A stretch of DNA of 64,000 nt from Deuterostichococcus epilithicus (Eukaryota; Chlorophyta; Trebouxiophyceae; Prasiolales; Stichococcaceae). The notes below the pieces were generated by a model. That model had not been told where the DNA came from. It saw only the letters and a list, made by a program, of their open reading frames with translations, and made no database searches. Below, piece after piece: positions 44,746 through 62,157 of the stretch. A program made the position numbers and the translations under genes. Each line of letters opens with the position of its first letter. Within the stretch, counting starts at the first letter, position 1. Where the stretch lies: contig JAVTLE010000007.1 in assembly GCA_033439295.1 (NCBI GenBank), positions 744,001 through 808,000 on the forward strand, read 5' to 3'.

Positions 44746-47700
44746 ATGGACGGGAGTGCCTGTGACGCCGCGGCGCCCATGGTTAACGACCTGCCAGGCC
44801 TAGTCGTCAACCGCATCTTCCACTCTCTGGGACCCAGAGACCTGGCGGTCGCGAGCTCGGTGTGCAGAGTGTGGCGGGAGCACGGCATCGATTCGCTGAC
44901 AGACAGGTGTGCGGCGGCGCTTTGCTCCTGTGCTCCTGGCAGGGCATAGCACGGCATGGCAGGCAGGTAGCGAAGCAAGCAGAGCCTCAACTCCCATGTA
45001 AGGAAGCAACGACTGCCTTGCAGGCTGTGGCAGGGACACTACATGGAGCGGTGGCGCCCGCGGACATGTGAGGTGACCGAGCGGTGGCAGGTCAGCTACG
45101 CCGCCAAGCTGCAGCAGCTGCACTCCTACCGCGGCCGCGCGCAGCAGGACAGGGTGTGCGGTCACGCCGGTGGCGTGCGCGCCGTCGCGCTGCTGCCGGC
45201 GCACAACCTGCTCGTCACAGGTGGGGTTTGGAGCAACCGCAGGCCTTGTCTGAATTGTGGGCCAAAACCCCGACCTCGGCGGTGCATGAATTATGTAGGC
45301 CAGTCCGAACAGCGCACAATAGAATCTGTCTCTCATGCAGGGTCTACGGACCGCACCGTGCGGCTGTGGGACCTGCAGGCGGGGCTGCCGCTGGCGAGCA
45401 CCCGGCGCTTGGGCGGCATCGTCCGCGACGTCGCAATCGATGAGGCACTGTTGGTCGCGGCCACATCGCAGGTGCGGCTGAGGCGTCAGGCTGGTGCTGC
45501 TGCGGAGTGCATCCAAACCGTCCAGCTAATCCCAGAGCTTCAAGACGACAACAACCTACCGGCATGTGCCGAACCACTGTCGACCCTGGACCGCATAATT
45601 GCAAGCCCCAATTGTCCTTCAAGCTGATGCCACATGAAGAGCCTTGAGTCGAGCTGCATGCCGCTGCTCAGGACCACATGCTGCGGGCATGGCGAGCCGT
45701 CGGGCCGCCAGGCAGCTTCGACCTGAAGGTCGCTCGCAAGCTGAAGGGCCACACGGGACCTGTCACCACCGTCGCATTTGACAGAACGAACATCTACAGC
45801 GGTGAGCCCCCACGCTGCCCACGCTGCATGTGATGCAAGTTTAAGTGACGTGGCGGCAGTGTCATTGTCCGGTGAACATCCCACAGTATTTCAGACCGTC
45901 TGAGCCGCCGCAGGCGAGCAGCAACTCTGCCCAGTCATGTGTGCGACTCGATGCCTAGCTTCAGAAAGTGCACATGCTGCAGGAAGCTGGGACTACTCGG
46001 TGCGTATCTGGTGCCGCAAATCACTGCAGCCACGGGCGCTGCTGGCGTTCCCGCAGTGGGTAGACTGCGTGGCTCCCAGGTGTGCCTCGCACTGAGTGCG
46101 TCAGTGGTCCTCGGCCTTGTTGGGAGGGGCTTGTTGGTGTTGGGGTAGCGTTATTGGCTTGAAGCAGTGTGCGTACTCGGCTCGAGAAGCGGAGGTGTAT
46201 CTGGCATGAAGCTTGAAAGGTTTTCGTCAATGTACATGCAGGGGGTCGAATCTGTTGGTGGCGGCTGGACCACAGCTGTACCTGCACAGTGTGGAGACTG
46301 CCCAGCGCATCGGTGTGGTGGCTATTCAAGACAAGATCTGCTGCGTGGAGGGGCGGCGCGACTCCCGCCTTGTGTTCACAGGTACGAGACTGGCGACCTG
46401 TTCCCTGTCCCACCGCCCAGCGTTTTACAGACCTTCACCTGTTGCCCACGCTGTCAGCCCCAGAGGTGCTCGAGCCACTCTTGGATCGATCGTGAGAGGT
46501 GTCCCGATTGCGTTTGTTGGGGCTCACAGGCACGGCGGCGGGCCAGATATTGACGCACGACCTTAGGGCGCCAGGGCGACCGGTGGGTGTGCTGCACGCC
46601 CAGCACGACCCAGTGTCCGCGCTGTCGATGGTGCGCTTCCACGTGACGAGAATTTCAAGTTCCTCCCTCAAAAGTTTCTCCCCCGACAGAAATGGAGGGG
46701 GGCTGACCCACCGCTGTCCACCTTATGCTGCACAGAATAAGCCACAAATGCACCTATTGCCACATGTGCAATCCGTGTTTCTGACAGGAGGACCCCTGGC
46801 TCGCGGCCGCGCACGGCTCCGTCACGCTTATCCACATCGACGATGCGCTGCGCGGCGGCCGCAGGAGCGGCGGTGGACTTCCGCCTTCCGCCGCTTTCAG
46901 CGGCCGGCGGCGGCGCGCGCCGGACAGGGTGCAGCAGCCGAAGGCGCCGCCGGCGGTGCGCCAGCTGCCAAGCGCCGGCGGGCTGCTGCACTGCGTGGAT
47001 CTGCGGGACGCATTCGTCGCCTCCGGCGCCAAGTCGGGCGCGGTGCAGACGTTCGACTTCACAAATGCCGCCGTGGCGGAGGCGCGCTCGCAGGTGACGG
47101 ACCGCTTCCCCTCTGAGAACCTTAAATCCATTGCGGATTGCAGAGCCAGCGGAGGCCTTGGATCCACTGAGCCGCCTCGTCTTCTGTTAGCAGACAGACA
47201 TTCCTACTGCAGGGCAGCAAGCTTTGCTGGGACGAAATGGCCGAAATGCCGAGGAGCAGCCAAAGGACCCCTTTCATCGCAGACATGCGGTCAAATGTCC
47301 CAAGCGAAATCTGACAGGGTTGTCAGATGCGCGTTGCAGGCTGCACGGCAGGGGCGCCGAGCCGCACGGCAGGCGCGCGCGGAGCACAGCAGCCACCTCA
47401 CCGCACAGGCGAAAGCCAGGACTGCCGCCCAGCCTTCGTACAGCGGCAGCTCCGGCGAAGCAGCTTCTACAGACGCTGCTCTGGCAGCGCCTGCCGACAT
47501 GGCAGCGGCACCGGCAGCCGCCCGACTGGTGGAACCGGCAGCGGGGCCGGCACCTGCGGCTCCCTCCGCGGTGGGCCAAGCAGCGGTTGCAGCCGCCGCC
47601 CGCCAGCAGGCAGATGCAGCCTGTGCGGCTGCCCCCGAAGGGCCTGAGGAGTCTGCTGTGGGATCAGGGACGGCCGAGCGACAGCCTCAGCAGCCTCAGC

Positions 47701-47840
47701 AGCCAGCAGGCAGTCGTCACCCTGGCGACGGTCAGCCGCGCGCCGACCGCATGCCGCGGTGGCGCATCATCCGGCCCGACCGCTGCAAGTTCCGGCACGT
47801 CGACCCAGAGGCCTACGACGAGGTCGAAGTCAGCGCCTAG
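44746..47840 (+). CDS. F-box/WD40-repeat protein
   Basis: F-box proteins bring substrates to SCF ubiquitin ligases; WD40 propellers bind them. The F-box is at about residues 14-55 (LPGLVVNRIFHSLGPRDLA, SSVCRVWREHG). Exons 44746-44906, 45024-45220, 45341-45471, 45672-45801 and one from 45983 join in phase and give successive WD repeats: GHAGGVRAVALLPAHNLLVT with STDRTVRLWDLQAG, a degenerate repeat LGGIVRDVAIDEALLVAATS, GHTGPVTTVAFDRTNIYSG with SWDYSVRIW, then SNLLVAAGPQLYLHSVET, GQILTHDLRAPGRPVGVL and DPWLAAAHGSVTLIHIDDAL. A final Ala-rich region ends RIIRPDRCKFRHVDPEAYDE, stop at 47838-47840. The segment after EARSQ may contain one more intron (acceptor before 47337) in the same frame. The substrate is unknown. 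Closest remembered plant type is the FBX2-like F-box/WD40 group; not assigned firmly. Confidence 0.82.
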
Positions 47841-48211
47841 GTCTCAATTGGACAGCTCAGCTCTCTAAATTGGAGGACTTTGGCGAGCAAGGTATATACA
47901 GATGGCCAGCAGTGGAGCTTCCTAGTTTGCAGCACGATGACGAACAGGGCACATTGCCCATCTGGTTTGCTCTATGAATGATGGACGGCAAGGTCCTAAG
48001 CCACCATTGTGAAGCGCGGCACATATTAGAAACGCATGCCCAGAGGACCAAGACCATCTGCAAGGAGATTGAAATTGCAACATGATTGCATTGCCCCAAT
48101 GTAGCAGACTGATGTAAAAACTCGACACAACTATTGACACCCTCATATCGGCAGTGCGGTGGATGCGCCGAGAAACCTCGACGCTGCCCAGAGCATCAAG
48201 GCGCGATGCAA
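47841..48211. other. Convergent intergenic spacer
   Basis: 371 nt between the F-box/WD40 and thioesterase stop codons; 3' UTRs only as far as I can see. Confidence 0.5.
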
Positions 48212-49846
48212 TCACGTCTTCCCAAAGATCATGTTGAGCACGTCCTTCACCAGTCTTTGTGGTTTTGGCGCGACAAACAGCGCCCGGGCCGTGGCAAACA
48301 CCTTGCCGTCTGGCCCATCCGAGACGATGGCCCGCATCCAGATCTGCGCGGCAAAGTCCTCAGTGGCTTGAGGATTTGCGACATGCACCGACCAGAATAA
48401 CGCGCAAGTGCAAGAGCTGCAGGTTGACTGGCCACAAACACAAGCGGGCCCACCTTGCGGCCCTCGATGCTCTCCACCTCAGCCGTGCACAGCAGCGCGG
48501 ACGCCGCCGATATTTTCTGAAAGCCAAGATGAGTCAGCACACAACCCACTTAGCTCGAGGCCCTCAGATCACGCAGGTCGCTGAAACTGAATGTCATACA
48601 GCACTTCACCACTTTGCGCACGCACCGCGCGGTATGTGATGTCCAGCTGCGCCGTGAACGCCGGGCCCCAGAAGGGCAGCGCCCGCTGCTTCTTCAGCGC
48701 AAACAGCAGCCCTCCGAATGTTTCATCGCAGATTGCGGCTGTGAGCCCGCCTGGCAAGAACGTACAGCACATGCTTCAGCCAAGCAGGTCGTTCCACAAA
48801 TGTCCAGACATTGCCAACAGAGATCGCGTTCGGTTGCCTTGCGATGGTGCAGCAGCCCCACCGTGTGTGATGCGGGGGTAACCGCACACGTCGCTTCCAA
48901 GGACCACCACTGAGTGAAACCGCCGCGGCTTCGGCTCGTAGTATGCTGACAGCGACTGCACCATCTCATTGCGCACCAGCGCGGAGAACTGGGGCCAGGC
49001 ACACCAGCGGTGTGGTTTGAAGTTTGGACATGCAGGCGGGCGCCCTGTCTTTGAATCCATTGTGCGACAAAAAAAGAGACTCTTGCAAGCGCTCGCGCAG
49101 CGCCGCACGAACCCTGCTTGCGACCTTCAGCGAACGAGTATAAGGACACGAGCAAATAAATCTTGGAAAGCTGCAGGATTGGATGAATGTCCACAGCGTG
49201 AGCGCACCATGTGGTCCTTCGACAGCAGCGGGTGCGAGTGCGAGCGCAGTGCCTCCGCATTCATCACCTCCATGATGCCGCTGCGGGCCGCCAGAGCCCC
49301 AGCCCATGCTGGCCCTTGAGGTGCGGCCGAGGGCACCGGCTCTGCAAGTGACGGGTGTGAGGATGGTGCAATCCAGTGAAAGAAGCATACCCTTTGTGCG
49401 TCACCATGAGCATGCAGACAGGGCCCACTTCCCGGTGGGTTCCTTCGCATGCTGCAATACTTATGGCGTCCGTATGCAGCCCTCACAATCGGAACTGAAT
49501 CACAACAGATTCAGCAACCGTTCAAGACGGGCTGGTGTCAGGCTGCTGCACCGGCAATGGCGGCCGCGCTGGCCGCGGCGACTGCAGGCGACTTTGGGGT
49601 CCCGGGTCCGTATTGGTATGCCACAGTGCCGCAGGATGCCCCGGCTCCAGCGCCAGCTATCAGCGGAAGCACGACCCGCCTCAACGCCCCGTGTGCGGCT
49701 TCGGCGCCGGCCGTGCTGTAGCGAGCGCCATTTGGCGCAGCGCTCGGGTGCGCTGCTGGGGGCCTGGGGTGCGCTGCTCGCTGCTGGCGCCGGTGATGCA
49801 GGTAGCCTGTGAGCCTCTGAAGCGACACGGTTCTCGCAGTCTTCAT
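48212..49846 (-). CDS. Thioesterase-superfamily (hot-dog fold, 4HBT) protein, probably organelle-targeted
   Basis: Hot-dog thioesterases hydrolyse acyl-CoA or acyl-ACP thioesters. Start MKTARTVSLQRLTGYLHHRR at 49846; the first about 50 residues are Arg/Ala-rich without acids, like a mitochondrial or plastid transit peptide, followed by an Ala/Gly-rich hydrophobic stretch. Later exons: VMNAEALRSHSHPLLSKDHM (about 49210-49270), MVQSLSAYYEPKPRRFHSVV with CGYPRITHG (48870-48975), GGLTAAICDETFGGLLFALK with FTAQLDITYRA (about 48630-48750), LLCTAEVESIEGRKV (about 48455-48500) and MRAIVSDGPDGKVFATARAL ending NMIFGKT, stop at 48212-48214. The HGG...DE pattern and the later EGRKV and ARALFV strands are classic for the PaaI/THEM4-like group, with D/E of ICDE as the likely catalytic acid. 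Substrate cannot be told from sequence. Confidence 0.82.
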
Positions 49847-50461
49847 AGCATCATGCGACAGTGATTGCAGCACCACTGCTTCCACCTCGCTCTGACCACC
49901 GCGTGTGCAGACCTCGCGGACAGGACGACGGGTATCAGTGGAACTATCAAGTGTCAATCACCAATGGTGAATGTGCGACAGGCGTTCTATGCTTTTGAGC
50001 ACGAGGCGCCCATCTGCACACTCCCCCTGCAAGCATCTCGGCCTTGCCCAGAAGTCGACGGCACAAAGGCCTTCTAACAGCGCTCTTTGAAAGAACCGCC
50101 TCGGTTGCGCAAACTCGAGACAGGAAGGACAGCAGCGACCATGGGCAATCGGCAGGCACGTTGCAGTTGCTCATTTGGTGGAGTGGCATGCTCGGGGACT
50201 GAGCGTCCTGTGTGCATGTTGAAAACAAACCACAAAGGCTCTGCTGTTCGGCCAACAATGTGCTGCGAGTTATTTCAGTGGTTTCACATCATGCTACAAT
50301 GTTTCGTGCTGCAGCATGCGAAACCCCGGCTGTGCCCTCCATGCAGCAACAATGCCGGCGCAGCACTCTTTGTCTCTCACTTTTGCCGCATCCGGAAGAT
50401 GTGTCCATCGTCGTGTCTAGGAGCGTGTGCGCAGCTGACATCGAGATGCTACTTTCCTAAC
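49847..50461. promoter_or_regulatory. Divergent promoter region (thioesterase / twin-CX9C gene)
   Basis: 615 nt between divergent genes. It may also contain an upstream non-coding or short first exon of the twin-CX9C gene, because its ATG at 50462 lies directly before a good acceptor-like ACACAG. No motif recognised. Confidence 0.4.
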
Positions 50462-51780
50462 ATGCATGCCACACAGGACACTCGCGGCAGCCGCGACGAC
50501 GACGGCGGCCCCATCAGCAACACGATCGAGGCGACCAAGGAGAAGCTTGGATGGACCAAGCAGAAGGCGCAGGAGGAGGCGCGATCCCTCGCAGATATGG
50601 CCAAGGAGACCGCAGGTGACAGTGACCGCAGCATCATAGGACGGGGCTTGCTCCAGATGGCATCACCCAGACTGCTGCTCAGGCTCGAGAGGCATCTGTG
50701 AGACCTGGCTGTAGACATCGCAGCGATATCTGAAGGATGTTGCCTGGGACAGCTTGCAATTTGTGATGGCCCCATCCCATGCGCGTCCTGCATGCGGTGG
50801 CAATGCTATGACTAATGCGCAGTCTGCCGCCGGCTGTTGACGGTCGCAGGGTACATGAAGGAGCAGGGCAAACAGAAGACCGAGACCGCCACGAAAGCCT
50901 CCAAGCTGCTGTTGAAGCCCGGTCAAGACGAGGTGATGAGCCTATTTCTGACCTTTTCTCCCTGGTGCTACACACAGACAGGCGGTTTTGGTCCTGACTA
51001 CCTACAGGTGTCATCGGGCCATCCCCAGCACGCAGTATGGCCCCATGTGGGGTTGCACAGCATGCAGCGCCGGACACAGACTGATCCTCACGTGCTTCTG
51101 CGCGACTGCCAATCAGCATGCCTTTCCAGACCAGCGCACATGCAGAGAGTCGCCGATTGGCGCGACCTGGTTTCAGGGAAATGGTCAGCGATTTCAATTC
51201 AGACCAGCGCCAGTTGTAAATCATGGGACAGACATGTCAAACCCTGCCCTGCTGCTGTGTGCAGCGCGACGCCTGCGAGGACTTCCACCGGCTGCTGCAG
51301 AACTGCCTCATCCGCTCGGACTGCGACCTGAGCCGCTGCCGCATCGAGATGGAGGCGCTGCACAACTGCTGCAAGCATGGCTTCGAGAATGTGTCGCGCT
51401 ACTGCTACTGGAAGGTCCGGCCTTCCATGAGCTGCTAGTGTAACAGGGGGCTGGGTCATGTCCGAAGACATGTACTTTCGAGTCGGGACAGCACGTCCAG
51501 CAGCAGGTGTGCAAACGGGACTCAGGGCAGTTCAGGCACTTGTTGCGAGCCTGCATGACTGCAGCGCCGCACCTGTTGCCGATACTGCGCACTTATTGGC
51601 TGCCAGCTTGCTGCGTGGTTGCAGTCAGGCGCTCGACCATCAGTGCCAGTGGGCCCAGCATTGACTAGTGATGAACGCACTTGTGCATGCTCAGCTAAAT
51701 CCCTGCCCCGAGATTTCCTGCAGAACACCGGCGATGATGATGACGACTTCCGCCGCGACGACCGCCGTCGTTACTGCTGA
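50462..51780 (+). CDS. Twin-CX9C (CHCH-type) protein with helical N-terminal extension
   Basis: Twin-CX9C proteins are imported into the mitochondrial intermembrane space by Mia40 and form two disulfides. Exons 50462-50615, 50850-50932 and 51265 onward join in phase. The C-terminal module is C-x9-C-x10-C-x9-C (CEDFHRLLQNC, then CRIEMEALHNC), the spacing of CMC4/MTCP1-type proteins. It is preceded by about 75 residues rich in K, E, A and T (ATKEKLGWTKQKAQEEARSL, YMKEQGKQKTETATKASK), resembling LEA-like amphipathic helices. Two ends are possible: read-through of the third exon to a stop at 51436-51438 (136 aa), or splicing at 51414 to a last exon 51724-51780 ending DDDDDFRRDDRRRYC (147 aa), which keeps phase. 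The N-terminal start is uncertain because 50462 sits next to an acceptor-like site. Confidence 0.68.
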
Positions 51781-52914
51781 GCTTTTTGACGCCCGCTCTT
51801 ATGAGGTATAGCCGAGGTTGTGCATCCCAGTTCTATTGGTCTCTCTTGAAGTCTATCTGGCAGCTGCTGTGGTGGGCAGCAATCATTGCAGAACCAGGTA
51901 TCGACAGCGCAGTCACAACGCCAGCGCTTGATCTGTACATGCGCTTGATCTGTACATGTGTACGTGCTGGCTTGGCAATGCAGTGAGGAGGCAACTTTGC
52001 TGCAGGCACAGAGGCAGCAGATGATGGCGTTGCCACCCAAGAAGATGCGGAATGGGCAAGGCGGGGATCGTAATGCCGTGAATTGCCGGCAGAGTGCCAG
52101 AAGAGTGACCCGAGCAGTAGAGGTTGTAATGCAGTAGTGGTGCGTGGGAACATTGTGCTAGAAGGTTGAAGAGCTACATGAGACCGCGCTGCTGCTCTTT
52201 GGTTGGGGCTGAACGTGGACTTGTGGATTTTGTGAGGTTCGTGAGGTTGTTGGAGAAGTTACGTGGAAGCGAATCAGATGTGCATCTGACATCACGGCTC
52301 TGGCTGTCGTGGATGCACGACGAATAACTCAAATCACAGCACATAAGAAGTCAGACTGGTCGAATGGCTTGGCAGATCTGTCCAGGCAGTTGTCGGCGGC
52401 TTTCGATTCGTCTTGATCCCATGAAGACGGCGCTACGGCAGCCTGTTGTGCTGAGTGTTTGATTGATTCACTTGCCGCCGCTGCCGCCGAGGCGAATTGC
52501 GTGTGACAGGCAAGGGCGCAGTATGGCTGCTGGCGGCGGACTGCCTACCGACAATATGGTCAGCGCCACAGTCAAATGTTGCCACTGCGGTAGAGATTGC
52601 AGAATGTTGCACAGATAATTGCATGGCCCCTTGGTGCTGTGAATTAAGTCCACTGGTACAACAGATTGGGACGCCCTTCCAACAATTCGAGCTACCTTCC
52701 TCTCTCTCGAACGTTCAGCTGTGCAAGCTCCAGAAACATCTACGTTCTGTACATCTTGCCACAGCTCCGTGATACAGCGCTCGTGGTCTGGTATCCCGAA
52801 AGCTCTTCTGGTCCTTGTCGGCGTGTGGTCCTCCGAGCGAATCACCAGGTGCAGGCAGCCACAGACACGGAGGACAGGTGCAGGTCGGCTTGAAGGACGA
52901 GCCTGTAGGACATC
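51781..52914. promoter_or_regulatory. Intergenic region and HSP70 promoter
   Basis: 1.1 kb with no recognised exon. It should contain the HSP70 promoter. A perfect heat-shock half-site pair CGAACGTTCA (nGAAnnTTCn) lies at 52708-52717, and a near match AGAATGTTGC at 52601-52610. Confidence 0.5.
52708..52717. promoter_or_regulatory. Candidate heat-shock element
   Basis: CGAACGTTCA fits nGAAnnTTCn, two inverted HSF-binding units, 198 nt upstream of the HSP70 ATG. A full element usually has three or more units; only two are clear, so this is a candidate. Confidence 0.5.
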
Positions 52915-60259
<7,345 letters not shown>

Positions 60260-60903
60260 GCTATTCTTTTGTCGGGAGGCTGGCTCGTAGTGTAGTATAT
60301 GTCGATCGCCTCAGCAGCAGGACTGCAGAAACCCTATTCACATTCCCGTGAATAGTGCGCCACCAATAAGGCATGGATGCGTACAGTGGACATGGGGCGC
60401 AGATGATAACACTTGTAGGAGTTCGTTGTCGTCGCCCACAAGTGACTTTTGCTATTCTCGCTTTTATCTTTGCTCTTCTCATTGGTTTGTCTGATTCGTG
60501 TCGTTTTCTGAGGTCTCAGGCGTTAGTCATGTTGCTGAAAGAGTCAGTTGCATTGCGAGTCATGCGGCAGCACTTTCCCACTGCCTGACACAGCAGCGGC
60601 AACTGTTTCGAGAAGACTCGCACAAGCGAATGGTGTAACGACAAGCTTGGGCGCCACAGGAGAATACTGCATCAACAAGCCGCTCTGCTCAGACTAGCCT
60701 TCCAGTGGGATGGCCCCCACCACGCCGGGTTTTTTGTCCCTGCGCGGTACCTTCACTGCCACTAGCGATGTGATTGCTGCTGGCATCTGGCTGGCGGACT
60801 AGCCCTTGTAAGTGGCCGCCTGAACGAGAGCACTGTCGATGAACGGCATCTACTACTCCGTCGTTTCCATAGTTGTGCTCATCCATGCAGCTGGTCATGC
60901 CCA
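60260..60903. other. Convergent intergenic spacer
   Basis: 644 nt between the HSP70 and zinc-ribbon stop codons. AT-richer than genes around it; presumed 3' UTRs; nothing else recognised. Confidence 0.5.
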
Positions 60904-61700
60904 TCATGACGCCGCCACGGCCTGCCCCACGGGCCGGCCGGCTAGGGCCGTCCAGCGCTCCTTTTCATAATCCTCCGGCGTCTTGAAGTCCGGGTCGCAG
61001 TAGGAGCGCCAGGAGTAGCTGTGGCAGTCCAGGCACAGCGTCTCCGACTCCCACTTCTTCTTCGCCCGGCACCACGTCTGCATATTTACATGAGCATCGG
61101 CGATGATGTCTCTGTGCCCGCGCTGGCGGCGTGGCAGCACTCGACGCACTCGATTCATCGGCTGTGCAGTTCAAGACCGCAACGTCAAGCGGGATTCACA
61201 TCTTCGCAGATCACCTGCGTGAAGTGGTGCTCCTTGGTCCGCTGGCTGCCGCAGCGCAGGCATTCTGGAAAGTCGTCATTGCGCTTCCACCGCGCCGACC
61301 ACTCGTCCACCGTCATCACCTGCACGACGTCAAAGAGTCACATTGAGGCGTGATTGCATGTTTTTGGGTACAAAACCAGGGCGGCGCTGCTGTCTGTACG
61401 CATTTCCATTGCCGCTGCAGCGCTTCCAAGCCACCACAAATCAGGCGCCTTGTCGCCGGCTTATAACAGAACGATATGATATGGTCCCTGTGTTGGACAG
61501 TGGTCGTGACGACTGTTCCGCAGCGAACTGCAGGGACTGCAAACCTTGTAGCCGCAGCCAACCGACGGGTTGATCTCCACGGGGTCGCCATTGAGGATCT
61601 TGACCCACTCGCGGCTGTGGACGCGGGCCTTAGGATTTTCGCCGACATCCGTGTGGATGTCCGCCCTGAGGTCGGTGTTGTAAGCGAGTGTCGCAGCCAT
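60904..61700 (-). CDS. Zinc-ribbon protein of 144 aa, conserved-looking, function unknown
   Basis: Three exons, 61545-61700, 61215-61319 and 60904-61077, join in phase 0. Start is MAATLAYNTDLRADIHTDVG at 61700. The N-terminal part has ARVHSREWVKILNGDPVEIN; the middle VMTVDEWSARWKRNDDFPE; then a zinc-ribbon: CLRCGSQRTKEHHFTQ in exon 2 pairs with CLDCHSYSWRSYCDPDF in exon 3, giving two CxxC knuckles about 35 residues apart. The knuckle exons and the DPDFKTPEDYEKERW tail look strongly conserved, and I have a weak memory of similar plant proteins of unknown function. No signal peptide or membrane segment. It shares a 457-nt divergent promoter region with the NOP9-like gene. Confidence 0.75.
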
Positions 61701-62157
61701 CACTGGCGTTCCGCTTACCCGACTGCTTTCACCGTGCAGCAAGGTCCCTCAATCATGAAAGTTTCAAGACGAGCTTCACTCTCACTTCCGTGGGCATAGG
61801 CCGGCACGTCTGCCATCGACGGAAGTGCAAGCGCCAGTGGGCTGCTCGTTCGCTCGCACAGTTGCGTAATGCCGGAGGGTTCGCGCCAAATAAGCCAAGA
61901 GAGATCTGAGGAGAGATGAAGAGAGATCTGGCAGCCTGCAAGTGAAACGGTGTTGCGGCACAAAAAATCAGACATAACATGCTTCTGCGCATGAATCTGA
62001 CGCTTGTGGAGTTGCTGCCTTGTCCATGGCAGCACCCCTGATCAGTTGCTGTTGCATCGCTCCATAGCCGCCTCGTGCTTCCGGGTTCGACACTCAAACA
62101 GAGTGCACGAGCTCAATTCGACCCTCTTGAGCAACAGCGTTCGTTCAGGCAGCCAAC
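61701..62157. promoter_or_regulatory. Divergent promoter region (zinc-ribbon / NOP9-like)
   Basis: 457 nt between divergent start codons at 61700 (-) and 62158 (+). No motif recognised. Confidence 0.45.
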
